The notes beneath the pieces are model-generated. The model was given only the letters and a program-made list of their open reading frames with translations, was not told the origin of the DNA and searched no databases. A stretch of DNA of 64,000 bases from assembly GCA_018701215.1 (NCBI GenBank), contig JABIWH010000028.1, positions 1 through 64,000 of the forward strand. The letters are read 5' to 3'. Shown one piece after another: positions 9,501 through 19,285 of the stretch; positions within the stretch are counted from its first letter, which is position 1; each line of letters opens with the position of its first letter. Both the position numbers and the translations under genes were made by a program. The stretch comes from Rhodospirillaceae bacterium (GTDB lineage: Bacteria; Pseudomonadota; Alphaproteobacteria; GCA-2731375).

Positions 9501-9675
9501 GCACCTGGAATTTCCAAGACGGATCATCCAGCAAGTTTTCCAGATAGGGTGCCAGGGGTGCAATGGACACCGGCCCTTGGGACAACATGGCGCCGGCCCC
9601 GATCAATGCCAGGATAATCAAGGACAGAGCCGCCGCGACGACCTTGCCCAATATGCTGCCTGTTCTTTTTATCAA
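6505..9675 (-). CDS. YhdP/AsmA-like (DUF3971) envelope protein
   Basis: A very large protein of 1056 residues with one N-terminal membrane anchor (about 11-31) and a long beta-rich body. The family is DUF3971/AsmA-like, related to YhdP and TamB, which are thought to bridge the periplasm and move phospholipid to the outer membrane. The C-terminal AsmA-like segment with the pattern VTGQLRADNFRVVKAPVLAN is well conserved in these proteins. The anchor is followed by a periplasmic domain, consistent with export. It ends 4 bases from the convergent M23 gene. The transport role is inferred from homologues; no catalytic motif is expected. Confidence 0.85.
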   Translation of the reverse strand: MIKRTGSILGKVVAAALSLIILALIGAGAMLSQGPVSIAPLAPYLENLLDDPSWKFQVRFNDAVLSWEGWQKKLDVKVVGARFVDRQGVDLISVPRMSIAFDTQALVAGQIRVVGLQLIEPRLRLLRHSDGLIEITNNEGPGGAGTRRGFSFDPNELSAPSQGVGADVGMAAFGALRELSVRGADLSLHDAISGLDLAVPSADLSLRQDAIGVAMRLSTRLRIGQSEAALGISALYRDDTVPIAAAMNFAEVDVAALAETIGSESLRQLRGVKLVAAGSLDLSLRPDGTVENLNFDVTTGPGEVLLPALNSKAFPLAAMAANGQLTDDLTHLTLNGLHLDLGDGLAIRADGAWRRAGAGGMSLQGKGQFENVSMEKLRLYWPETLGVDARQWVLAHVHEGHVPRGRFSVDIQPGDLDLAQPRAGMVQLDWLFQGAAADYFGELPPLQDAKGSGHVDGREFRLVVEQATAGGLEISEGRLHVAELSASPAVLDVEFVAHGGVRQALSILDNKPLAFAQALAIKPEDATGSSATRARFRIPLIDTVTLDQVGFSAAANIADLALRQMPGGYALAAGTFTLAVERDALKMSGNCAVNGVPLQLSWKRSFHPGQGAPSDHLTFQGLVAETQWKELGLLSMARLQGAVNMAVTVDVYDNGARRGAGRFDLTRAAVDLNEIGWHKPNAVPAEMKLTFQVEANGETVIDAWEISGAGLAARGSAKLAAGAGLQSLYSEDLALGATRLSVDMATLPNGGYRLHLKGPSLDLRSFVPNWRTGGQKPSEEPPLQLGLQIDQVLLTDDVVVQRVQGGGERAGGRWLTANMRGVMAGGQPVGFTVRAAPGGRRYTVVAGDAGGMARALGIYDNARGGSMYLDFLMPKSDPAKVNAEEGPVTGQLRADNFRVVKAPVLANLLTLGSLQGLGDVLNDKGIAFTRLDVPFTLQGGQLHIERARAVGPALALIATGDYGIEKKGLKFKGTIVPSYTINSVLGVIPILGDLLIGRKGEGVFAFTYKVSGDLEKPRVSVNLLSALAPGFLRRIVEGLDEPAVNDSSMDLENRDR

Positions 9676-9783
9676 GATGGTCGGCCGGGTTGCCTGCTAT
9701 TGGCCCATGGGAAAGATCAGGTTAGCGGGATTGGGGCGAAAATGGAAACAGCACCCAGGGCGAGAGTGGGGCCTGCATGATAT

Positions 9784-10941
9784 TCAATATAGGAACATTG
9801 GCTTGCCCAACGCGTAGCGTACGCTAGGTCGGTAGGCCTTAATATCGTATAGCTCGTTCACATCAACCCGATTTTCGCCTTGAAGACAGGTGTTTGCCGC
9901 CACCGTTGTGTATTTGCCGTCGCGCAAGGCCATCATGACACCGGATTTTCCATCTTCAAGCTGCTGCATGGCCAGATTGGCGAAAATTGTCGCGACCATG
10001 CGGTCAAGGCTGTCGGGAGGCCCGGCCCGCATCAAATAGGCCAACTGCTGGTTGATCGTTGCCACGCCGGTTTTTTGGGTCAGAATATCGCCCATATGCT
10101 GGCCTATGCCGCCAAGTTTGAGGTGGCCGTAAGCGTCCGCCTCGCCGCCCTCGATGATGTCGCCGCCCGAAATCGTGGCGCCTTCGGAAACCACCACGAT
10201 GGCATAGTGCGAGGGATTTCGATTGCGGTCCGCCATGACCAAATCCGCCAGCCGGTCCATATCGACGGGCACCTCGGAAATCAGCGAACGGTCGACATCC
10301 GCCAGATAGCCGCTGATGAGAGCAGTCTGGCCGCTGTTGCGGCCAAACAATTCAATCACCGCGATGCGCTCATGGCTGCCCGTGGGCGTTCTGAGCGCGG
10401 TAATGGCGTCGACGCCGCGGCTGATGGCAGTGGAAAAGCCAATGCAGTAATCGGTACCGTAAACATCATTGTCCATGGTCTTGGGGATGGCCACGACCGC
10501 CAGGCCCTGATCATGCAAATGGGCGGCGTAGGAAAGCGTGTCGTCACCGCCGATAGCGATCAAGGCATCGATGCCCAGGGCCTCCATCACGGCTAACACA
10601 TGAGGCGTGCAATCGACAACATCGCCGTGGGCCACGGCATTTTTCGAACCGGCCAGAAAGGCCGGGACCTCGTCCGGCCTTACCCTGCCCGGATGAGTGC
10701 GCGAGGTATGCAAAAACGTGCCCCCCGTGCGGTCAATGGTGCGGACGATATCCGGCGTCAAAGGCTGCAGCCAGCGCGTCTGCGAGGCATCGTCATCGGG
10801 ATTATAATGCAGCGGACCGCCCCAGCCGCGGCGAAACCCCAGAACGTCCCAGCCGTTGGCCGCCGCCCGCATCACCACAGCCTTGATACACGAGTTCAAG
10901 CCCGGTACATCGCCGCCACCGGTTAAAATCGCCAATCGCAT
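9784..10941 (-). CDS. pfp: Phosphofructokinase, PPi-dependent type
   Basis: A 385-residue phosphofructokinase interconverting fructose 6-phosphate and fructose 1,6-bisphosphate. The phosphoryl-donor site reads GGDDT (131-135, Asp134) and PKTMDND (153-159, Lys154). ATP-using enzymes of the family carry Gly at both positions; Asp plus Lys is the established signature of pyrophosphate-dependent enzymes. This predicts a reversible PPi-linked glycolytic/gluconeogenic step. I chose ATG 10941 because GGGGAGAC lies just upstream; the longer in-frame start at 10986 adds residues outside the conserved fold. It is divergent from the HMG-CoA lyase gene. Confidence 0.9.
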   Translation of the reverse strand: MRLAILTGGGDVPGLNSCIKAVVMRAAANGWDVLGFRRGWGGPLHYNPDDDASQTRWLQPLTPDIVRTIDRTGGTFLHTSRTHPGRVRPDEVPAFLAGSKNAVAHGDVVDCTPHVLAVMEALGIDALIAIGGDDTLSYAAHLHDQGLAVVAIPKTMDNDVYGTDYCIGFSTAISRGVDAITALRTPTGSHERIAVIELFGRNSGQTALISGYLADVDRSLISEVPVDMDRLADLVMADRNRNPSHYAIVVVSEGATISGGDIIEGGEADAYGHLKLGGIGQHMGDILTQKTGVATINQQLAYLMRAGPPDSLDRMVATIFANLAMQQLEDGKSGVMMALRDGKYTTVAANTCLQGENRVDVNELYDIKAYRPSVRYALGKPMFLY

Positions 10942-11067
10942 ATCAGTCTCCCCAAAGGTAGTGGAATCGAAATCCAACAGCGCCATTATTGTTCATTTGG
11001 GTTCGTTTGGGAAAAGCGCTATGAATGACGCCATAAGAATTGCCCGCGAATTGGAAGGACTATGGTC

Positions 11068-12012
11068 ATGACAACGGATAATGACGTGAGAGTTTGTGAA
11101 GTTGGCTTGCGCGACGGCATCCAGGGTATCGATCAATTCTTTCCCACGGACAAGAAAAAGGCCTGGATCAGAGGCGAAACCGCGGCCGGGGTGCCGGAGA
11201 TCGAGGTTTGCTCCTTCGTGCCGCCTAGTGTCTCGGGTCAATTCGTGGATTGTGAAGAGGTTATTGACGATGCCCTGAGCCTCGAAGGTCTGAAGGTTTC
11301 AGCCTTGGTACCGAACCTGCGCGGCGCCCAACGGGGCTTTGCCACCGGCGTGCACAAGTTGAGCTTCGTCCTGTCCATCTCCGAGAGCCATAATCAGGCC
11401 AACGTGCGCTGCAGCCGGGAAGATTCGTTGGAGCAATTCCGCCAAATCGCAGAACTACGCAATTCCACGCCGGAAAATAGGAAAGTCACCCTTGGCGTCG
11501 GCCTGGCCACGGCATTGGGCTGCACCATCGAGGGGCAGATTGATTCGGGCGAAATCGTCCGCATCGCCGAAAAGGCATTGGAACTGGGGGCCGACGAATT
11601 GGCCGTTTCCGATACGGTCGGCTATGCCAATCCAACCCAGGTCCGGGATGTCTATCGCCTCCTGCGCCACCACCTGGGCGACGATGTATTGTTGAGCGCG
11701 CATTTTCACGACACCCGGGGCCTGGGCTTGGCCAATGTGCATGCCGCCCTGGAAGAGGGGGTGCGCCAGTTCGATGCCTCCCTGGCCGGGCTGGGCGGCT
11801 GTCCGTTCGCGCCTGGGGCCAGCGGCAATATCGTGATGGATGATCTGGTCTTCATGCTGGAGGCCATGGGCCTAAAAACCGGCGTGGATATAGACGCGCT
11901 CGTCGCGGTGCGCGAGATCGTCGCGGCCGGCCTGCCCAACGAACCTTTGTTGGGCGCGATCGCCAAGGCCGGCGTACCAAAAGGCTTCACCCAGGGTAAG
12001 GCCGCGGCATAA
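11068..12012 (+). CDS. mvaB: Hydroxymethylglutaryl-CoA lyase
   Basis: A 314-residue TIM-barrel enzyme of the HMGL-like family, splitting HMG-CoA into acetoacetate and acetyl-CoA at the end of leucine degradation. The N-terminal VGLRDGIQ carries the conserved Arg-Asp pair. The metal-binding HFHDTRG segment is present, and the signature GLGGCPFAPGASGN contains the catalytic Cys. GGAAGG at 11053-11058 fits the ATG at 11068 better than the ATG at 11062. The other leucine-pathway genes lie 1.4-6 kb downstream on the opposite strand. A related HMGL-type lyase is possible but less likely. Confidence 0.88.
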   Translation: MTTDNDVRVCEVGLRDGIQGIDQFFPTDKKKAWIRGETAAGVPEIEVCSFVPPSVSGQFVDCEEVIDDALSLEGLKVSALVPNLRGAQRGFATGVHKLSFVLSISESHNQANVRCSREDSLEQFRQIAELRNSTPENRKVTLGVGLATALGCTIEGQIDSGEIVRIAEKALELGADELAVSDTVGYANPTQVRDVYRLLRHHLGDDVLLSAHFHDTRGLGLANVHAALEEGVRQFDASLAGLGGCPFAPGASGNIVMDDLVFMLEAMGLKTGVDIDALVAVREIVAAGLPNEPLLGAIAKAGVPKGFTQGKAAA

Positions 12013-12165
12013 TACGATTACCATCCGGCTGCTATCGAGAAATTCCGGCATAGCGTGGCGCCGATATGGACGCAGCGCGAAGGCCCAATTAAGCAAGCTT
12101 TCAGAGGACTGGATCCGATAAAACACTAGGCGGCCATGGGTATAACGCACCGCGCGGCCAACCGT

Positions 12166-12384
12166 TCAGGCCAGGATATCCAATAAACGTTCTTCCATGC
12201 GCTTGGTGGCTGCCAGAACGGCGGCATTGGCCTTGAAGGCATGCTCGGCGGTTTTCAGGCTCACGATATCCTCGGCCTCAATTGGGCCGGCCACGATCCG
12301 CTGCGATGCGGTCGCTGCCTGTGCGTGGGAGCGGGATAGCCCATCAAGGGCAATTCTTGCCGCGTTGCCGGATATTTCTTTCAT
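12166..12384 (-). CDS. Orphan small flagellar rod/hook-like protein
   Basis: A 72-residue protein. Its N-terminal part is helical and Ala-rich (IALDGLSRSHAQAATASQRI). Its C-terminal segment, with LKTAEHAFKANAAVLAATKRM at its core, matches the terminal coiled segment of FlgC/FlgE/FlgG-type flagellar axial proteins. The normal axial domain between these helices is absent. Similar orphan mini-FlgE proteins occur in alphaproteobacteria (from memory). No flagellar genes are nearby. It could be a structural adaptor, a remnant, or an independent small coiled-coil protein. Confidence 0.6.
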   Translation of the reverse strand: MKEISGNAARIALDGLSRSHAQAATASQRIVAGPIEAEDIVSLKTAEHAFKANAAVLAATKRMEERLLDILA

Positions 12385-12688
12385 GAATAATACGATGGCA
12401 GCGCCAAGTTAACAAATTACTACCATCTTATCGCAAATTATTCCCATTTTGGGATAAAACGATGACCAATAATGGACCAAATCATCCAATTCCGCCAAAC
12501 ATTGATCCGAATTGCCAATCAAATTTCACCACACGAGTTTCCACAATTTTAAGAATTCCCCAATATCGTCAAAGGATTAGCGCCGCTCAGGCTACTTTTC
12601 GCCACAAGTTGGCCGCAATATTGCATGAGAACTTGTAGACAAGCGCTGGCGAAGGTCGCCGCCGTACTACAAGAAGAGGGTTTTAGAC
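12385..12688. other. AT-rich intergenic region between the FlgE-like gene and mlaC
   Basis: This 304-base spacer is markedly more AT-rich than its surroundings and separates two divergent genes, so it should hold both promoters. I cannot assign -35/-10 pairs with confidence. It contains a 58-codon reading frame (12462-12638, plus strand, ATG preceded by GGGATAAAACG) of Asn/Pro/Ile-rich composition that resembles no family I know. I do not count that frame as a gene. Confidence 0.5.
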
Positions 12689-13357
12689 ATGGGCAAACAG
12701 TTTACACGTCGTCTGGCGTGCCTTTGCCTCGGTGTGGTCATCACCGGCGCGGCTTTCATGTTGCCTGCGCAGGCGGCTGAAACCGATCCCCAGAAATTCT
12801 TGCGCGGTCTTGCCGCTGATATGCATGTGGTATTGACCGACGATGATTTGACCTCTGCCAGCCGGGCCCATGCCTTTCGCCAATTGCTGCGCCGGGATTT
12901 CGACCTGCCCGCCGTCGGCCGGTTTGTCCTAGGCCGTTATTGGCGCCGGGCCAACGAGGCGGAACAATCCGAATTCGTGCGGTTGTTCGAAGACTACATT
13001 GTCGCCATCTATGGCCGCCGCCTGGGTAATTACGGCAGTGGGGGGCTGACGGTTACCGGCCATCGGACCGATGGCAACAACGGCGCCGTCGTGCACAGTA
13101 AGATCGAGCCTCACAATGCCCCTGTCATCCTGCTGGATTGGCGCCTGAAACTGCGCGAAAGCGGTTGGCGGGTGGTTGACATCATGGTCGAAGGCGTCTC
13201 GCTCGCCTTGGCGCAACGCGCGGAATTCACCTCCGTGATCCGCAGCAGCGGTGGAAAAGTCTCCGGACTATTGGTGAAATTGCGCAAGAAAACTCAGACC
13301 GTCGCCCTCTCCAATGATGCGATTAGCCCGGCCAGCGGCGCTGTTCGGACGCAGTAG
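12689..13357 (+). CDS. mlaC: MlaC-type phospholipid-binding periplasmic protein
   Basis: A 222-residue exported protein of the MlaC/Ttg2D (toluene tolerance) family, the periplasmic shuttle carrying phospholipid between the outer membrane and the inner-membrane Mla ABC transporter. A signal peptide ends at AQA (about residue 30). The family segments FVLGRYWRRA, FVRLFEDYIVAIYGRRL and the GWRVVDIMVEGVS motif are all present. AAGAAGAGGG lies upstream of the ATG at 12689. The usual partners mlaA, mlaD, mlaE and mlaF are not in the window, so the gene stands alone here. Confidence 0.9.
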   Translation: MGKQFTRRLACLCLGVVITGAAFMLPAQAAETDPQKFLRGLAADMHVVLTDDDLTSASRAHAFRQLLRRDFDLPAVGRFVLGRYWRRANEAEQSEFVRLFEDYIVAIYGRRLGNYGSGGLTVTGHRTDGNNGAVVHSKIEPHNAPVILLDWRLKLRESGWRVVDIMVEGVSLALAQRAEFTSVIRSSGGKVSGLLVKLRKKTQTVALSNDAISPASGAVRTQ

Positions 13358-13377
13358 CCCGGCCTGGCCAAAGCCCG

Positions 13378-15393
13378 CTAATCGCTGGCTGAAGCCTCGA
13401 AAACAACCAATTCCACACCTTCCTCGACCTGTTCACCAGATGCAAAAGGTAAGCCGGCAATCACCGCGTCACGGGGCGCGGTGATGGTGTGTTCCATCTT
13501 CATAGCTTCCAGGGTCAACAGTGGATCGCCCTTTTTGACGCTGGCGCCGACCTCGACCTGAACCTGCACGATCTTGCCCGGCAATGGCGCCGTAACCTTG
13601 CCGCCTTCATCTAGATCGATGTCACGCAGGGCCATGGGATCGACGCGTTCAATGCGATGCGCCCGGCCACCTGATAGGATCGTCACCTTGTCGCCATCGT
13701 GGACCACGGCGGCGGAGACACGCAAACCGTCCAAATCCGCCCACAAGGTCCCGCCTTCGTCCACCTCACCATTGGCCAGCATCTCGCCGCCGGGCAAATC
13801 CAGGCGATAGCCACCCGCACTTGGATAATGCACGGTAACGAGAATATCGCCATCATCGCCGCCATCGCGAAAACTCAGCTCATCATGGCCCTGATCATTC
13901 AGGCGCCAGCCATCAACCTGGGCCCAGGGCGAATAGGGATCGGCGGCGGCGGCATGGCCCTGACGGGCCAACAGCAGGTCCAGACAAGCCAGGGCCAAGG
14001 CCCTGTCGGGAACCGCGCCCGGCGCGGGGATCAAATCATCCTTGTGCTTGTCGATAAAGCCGGTTTCCAGCTCGCCGGCGGCAAAGGCGGGATGGGCCGC
14101 GACGGCGGCCAGAAAATTGACGTTGGTGATAACACCGGCGATCTCGTAGCGTTCCAGCGCATCATGCAAACGGCGCAGGGCCGACGCCCGGTCCCGGTCC
14201 CAGACGATCAGCTTGGCGATCATCGGATCGTAATACATGGAGACTTCATCGCCCTCGCGCACGCCGGTATCGACCCGCAGATGCGGGCCTTCCTTGGGCG
14301 GGCGCAGACGATGCAAGGTACCTGTGGCGGGCAGGAATTTCTTTTGCGGGTTTTCCGAATAGACCCGCGCCTCCACCGCATGGCCGTCGATTACCAGTTC
14401 GTCCTGGGTCATGGGCAGGGCTTCGCCGGCGGCAACACGCAGCTGCCACTCGACCAGATCCTGGCCGGTGATCATCTCGGTCACCGGATGCTCCACCTGC
14501 AGACGGGTATTCATTTCCATGAAATAGAAGGCATTTTCGGACAGGCCATGGCTGACATCGGCGATAAATTCCACCGTGCCGGCGCCAATATAGCCAATGG
14601 CCTGGGCCGCGGCGACGGCGGCATCACCCATGGCACGGCGCATCTCGGGCGTCATGCCGGGTGCTGGTGCCTCCTCCAACACTTTCTGATGGCGACGTTG
14701 CACGGAGCAATCCCGCTCGAACAAATGCACCACATTGCCTTGTTGATCGGCGAAGACCTGAATTTCAATATGCCGGGGGCGTTCGAGAAATTTCTCCACC
14801 AACACCTTGTCATCACCGAATGAAGATAAACCCTCGCGGCGGGCGCCTTTCAAGGCGGTGGCAAACTTGCCAGCGGCATCAACCTGGCGCATGCCCTTGC
14901 CTCCCCCCCCCAGAACCGCCTTGATCAAAACTGGATAGCCGATCTCGTCCGCCGCCTTGGTCAAGACATCATCGTCCTGGTCATCGCCGTGATAGCCAGG
15001 GACCACGGGAACGTCTGCCTTTTGCATCAAAGCCTTGGCCGCCGCCTTTTCGCCCATGGCGCGGATTGCCGAGGCCGGCGGGCCGATAAAGATGATATTG
15101 GCCGCTGCGCAAGCCTCGGCGAAAGCTGCATTTTCCGCCAGGAAGCCATAACCGGGATGGATCGCCTCCGCCCTTGTCCGTTGCGCCGCATCGATAATCC
15201 GATCGATCAGCAGATAACTTTCCTGCACCGGGGCGGGGCCGATCAGGACCGCCTCGTCCGCCATGGCTACATGCATGGCATTGGCGTCGGCCTCTGAATA
15301 TACGGCGACCGTGGCGGCACCCATGCGATGCGCGGTGCGCATGACGCGGCAGGCGATTTCACCACGGTTGGCTATCAATATCTTGCGAAACAT
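13378..15393 (-). CDS. mccA: 3-methylcrotonyl-CoA carboxylase alpha (biotin carboxylase/BCCP) subunit
   Basis: A 671-residue biotin-dependent carboxylase alpha chain. The biotin carboxylase domain starts FRKILIANRGEIA, the ATP-grasp glycine loop GGGGKGM follows, and the active-site region is complete. The C-terminal biotinyl domain carries AMKM with the biotinylated Lys632. It carboxylates 3-methylcrotonyl-CoA in leucine breakdown together with the beta subunit at 16238-17845. Substrate assignment rests on the neighbouring liuC and mccB; alone it could be an acetyl- or propionyl-CoA carboxylase subunit. The start at 15393 is chosen by homology; an upstream extension to 15594 is antisense shadow. 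It lies 16 bases after liuC. Confidence 0.92.
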   Translation of the reverse strand: MFRKILIANRGEIACRVMRTAHRMGAATVAVYSEADANAMHVAMADEAVLIGPAPVQESYLLIDRIIDAAQRTRAEAIHPGYGFLAENAAFAEACAAANIIFIGPPASAIRAMGEKAAAKALMQKADVPVVPGYHGDDQDDDVLTKAADEIGYPVLIKAVLGGGGKGMRQVDAAGKFATALKGARREGLSSFGDDKVLVEKFLERPRHIEIQVFADQQGNVVHLFERDCSVQRRHQKVLEEAPAPGMTPEMRRAMGDAAVAAAQAIGYIGAGTVEFIADVSHGLSENAFYFMEMNTRLQVEHPVTEMITGQDLVEWQLRVAAGEALPMTQDELVIDGHAVEARVYSENPQKKFLPATGTLHRLRPPKEGPHLRVDTGVREGDEVSMYYDPMIAKLIVWDRDRASALRRLHDALERYEIAGVITNVNFLAAVAAHPAFAAGELETGFIDKHKDDLIPAPGAVPDRALALACLDLLLARQGHAAAADPYSPWAQVDGWRLNDQGHDELSFRDGGDDGDILVTVHYPSAGGYRLDLPGGEMLANGEVDEGGTLWADLDGLRVSAAVVHDGDKVTILSGGRAHRIERVDPMALRDIDLDEGGKVTAPLPGKIVQVQVEVGASVKKGDPLLTLEAMKMEHTITAPRDAVIAGLPFASGEQVEEGVELVVFEASASD

Positions 15394-15409
15394 CTCTGGT
15401 TTCTCTCCG

Positions 15410-16207
15410 CTAACCTTGTGGCACCCAGGCGGCGGGGCGTTTCTCCAGAAAAGCTGTCGCGCCCTCCTGGCCTTCGGGCTTGGCACGGCTTTCCGCGATC
15501 CGCCGCGCACTATCGACCATGACATTGTTGTCCACGGGGCGATTGTAGACGGCCAGCACCAGGGCCTTGCTGTCCTGCATCGCGATCGGGCCATTCTTTT
15601 GCATCATATCGATCAGACGGTCACGCTCGGCCTCCAAAGCTGCCTGATCCGCCACCACCTCATGCAGCAAGCCCAGTTCCTTGCCTTTATGAGCGTCGAT
15701 ACGTTCAGCCGTGACAAACCAGCGCCGCGCCTGACGCACCCCCATGGCCTGGACCACATAAGGCGCGATGGTGCCGGGGATCAACCCCAGTTTCACTTCC
15801 GACAGGGTAAACGAAGCCGCCTCGACGCCGATGGCGATATCGCAGACCGTGGTCATCCCCAGGCCGCCGCCATAGGCCGCGCCATTGATCAATCCGATCA
15901 CCGGCTTGGGACAGGTGAAGATGGTGTTCAGCATCTTTGCCAGCTTTTCAGCATCCGCTTGATTATCCGCCACGCTCCACTGTCCGGTTTCCAGCAGATA
16001 GTTGATATCGCCGCCGGCGCAGAAATGTTTGCCCGCACCGGTCAGGGTGATGAAACGCACCTCGTCATCGGCGCCCAGATCCATGAACACTTCCGTTAAC
16101 CGGGCCTGCAACTCCACATTCAGGGCGTTGAAGATTTCCGGGCGATTCATGGTGACTTCGGCCAAACCATTGGCGTGCTTTTTCACCAGTACGACATCGT
16201 CACTCAT
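15410..16207 (-). CDS. liuC: Methylglutaconyl-CoA hydratase (LiuC-type enoyl-CoA hydratase)
   Basis: A 265-residue crotonase-fold protein that hydrates 3-methylglutaconyl-CoA to HMG-CoA. The oxyanion-hole segments HFCAGGDINYL and GAAYGGGLGM are present. The catalytic-Glu segment SEVKLGLIPGTIAPYV matches LiuC proteins, which, as here, lack the first crotonase Glu in the GLGM helix. Its place between the two carboxylase subunits supports the assignment. The gap to mccB is 30 bases and to mccA 16 bases, so all three should be one transcript. Generic enoyl-CoA hydratase is the fallback call. Confidence 0.88.
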   Translation of the reverse strand: MSDDVVLVKKHANGLAEVTMNRPEIFNALNVELQARLTEVFMDLGADDEVRFITLTGAGKHFCAGGDINYLLETGQWSVADNQADAEKLAKMLNTIFTCPKPVIGLINGAAYGGGLGMTTVCDIAIGVEAASFTLSEVKLGLIPGTIAPYVVQAMGVRQARRWFVTAERIDAHKGKELGLLHEVVADQAALEAERDRLIDMMQKNGPIAMQDSKALVLAVYNRPVDNNVMVDSARRIAESRAKPEGQEGATAFLEKRPAAWVPQG

Positions 16208-16237
16208 TTAGAAATCCTTCTTACTCAAGACTTAGCA

Positions 16238-17845
<1,608 letters not shown>

Positions 17846-17879
17846 CGTCGATTGACCTCAATTAGTCGAAAACCAAGAA

Positions 17880-19247
17880 CTACTCCGCCGCCACCTGTGG
17901 CAAGGCAGCCAGCGCTGTTTGCAAGGCCGCTTCGTCATAGTCGCGGTCTTCCAGATTACCGGCGAAGTAATCCGTATAGGCAGCCATGTCGAAATGACCA
18001 TGGCCCGACAGATTGAACAGGATTGTCTTGGCCGTGCCTTCCTGCTTGCACTGTTCCGCCTGTTCGAAAACCGCGCGGATGGCGTGGCTGGATTCAGGCG
18101 CGGGCACGATGCCTTCGCTGCGGGCGAATTTCACCGCCGCGTCAAAGCAGCCGATTTGCTGATAGGCCTCCGCCTCGATCAGGCCCAGATTCTTAACATG
18201 GCTGACGATACCCGACATGCCGTGGTAGCGCAGGCCACCGGCATGGAACCCTGGCGGCATGAAGGACGAGCCCAAGGTGTACATCTTGACCAGCGGCGTC
18301 AGATTACCCGTATCGCCGAAATCATAAGCATACGTACCGCGCGTCAGGGAGGGACAAGCGGCGGGTTCCGAGGCGATGATCCGCACCTTCTTGCCGCCGC
18401 GCAGCTGGGCGCCCAGGAATGGGAAAGCCAGACCGGCGAAGTTGCTGCCGCCACCGGCGCAACCAATGACGATATCGGGATAATCATCCGCCATTTCCAT
18501 CTGCGCGATAGCCTCGACACCGATCACCGATTGATGCAACAGCACATGGTTCAGCACACTGCCCAAGGAGTATTTCGTATCATCCCGTTGCGCGGCCAGT
18601 TCCACCGCCTCGGAAATCGCGATACCCAGGCTGCCCGGCGAATTCGGGTCCTGGGCCAAGATCGCCTTGCCGGATTCGGTCCGGTCCGAGGGCGAGGCGT
18701 AACAGGTCGCGCCATAGGTCTCCATCAAGGCCCGGCGATAGGGCTTTTGATTGTACGAGACCTTGACCATGTAGACCTCGACCTCAAGGCCGAACAGATT
18801 GCCGGCATAGGCCAGGGACGAACCCCATTGTCCCGCACCCGTCTCGGTGGTCAGGCGTTTGACGCCCTCTTCCTTGTTGTAAAAAGCTTGCGCCACCGAG
18901 GTATTCGGCTTGTGGCTGCCGGCGGGGCTGACGCCTTCATATTTGTAATAAATCCGGGCGGGGGTATCGAGGGCCTCTTCCAGGCGCCGGGCCCGGTGCA
19001 AGGGCGAAGGCCGCCACTGACGATAAACCTCGCGCACGGGTTCGGGAATTTCGATCTCCCGCTCGGTGCTGACTTCCTGGCCGATCAAGGCCATGGGGAA
19101 CAGCGGCGCCAAATCGTCGGGGCCAACAGGCTGGCCGGTGCCCGGATGCAATACGGGAGGCATGGGCTCGGGCAGGTCGGCGGCCAGATTGTACCAGGTC
19201 TTTGGCAGCTTCTCTTCTTCCAGAAGATATTTTATTTGATCACTCAT
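17880..19247 (-). CDS. trpB2: TrpB2-type tryptophan synthase beta-like PLP enzyme
   Basis: A 455-residue fold-type II PLP enzyme of the TrpB2 branch, which forms tryptophan from indole and serine without needing TrpA. The PLP lysine lies in GSHKPNTS, the substrate loop in TETGAGQWGSSLAYA, and the phosphate cup in GCAGGGSNFAG. The N-terminal extension YLLEEEKLPKTWYNLAADLPEP marks TrpB2 rather than TrpB1. ATG 19247 is preceded by GGAGG. There is no trpA next to it, as expected for this branch. Its presence among acyl-CoA genes hints at indole salvage or a different substrate. Confidence 0.9.
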   Translation of the reverse strand: MSDQIKYLLEEEKLPKTWYNLAADLPEPMPPVLHPGTGQPVGPDDLAPLFPMALIGQEVSTEREIEIPEPVREVYRQWRPSPLHRARRLEEALDTPARIYYKYEGVSPAGSHKPNTSVAQAFYNKEEGVKRLTTETGAGQWGSSLAYAGNLFGLEVEVYMVKVSYNQKPYRRALMETYGATCYASPSDRTESGKAILAQDPNSPGSLGIAISEAVELAAQRDDTKYSLGSVLNHVLLHQSVIGVEAIAQMEMADDYPDIVIGCAGGGSNFAGLAFPFLGAQLRGGKKVRIIASEPAACPSLTRGTYAYDFGDTGNLTPLVKMYTLGSSFMPPGFHAGGLRYHGMSGIVSHVKNLGLIEAEAYQQIGCFDAAVKFARSEGIVPAPESSHAIRAVFEQAEQCKQEGTAKTILFNLSGHGHFDMAAYTDYFAGNLEDRDYDEAALQTALAALPQVAAE

Positions 19248-19285
19248 TTGTACGCCTCCAATCAATAAGAAGCGCGCAGCATAGT

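Noticed and set aside
15394..15594. N-terminal extension of mccA to 15594
   Set aside because: Lies in the liuC gene on another frame and lacks homology; FRKILIANRGEIA is the family start.
17919..19268. 449-codon plus-strand frame opposite trpB2
   Set aside because: Complete mirror of a well-supported PLP enzyme; the composition is that of a shadow frame.
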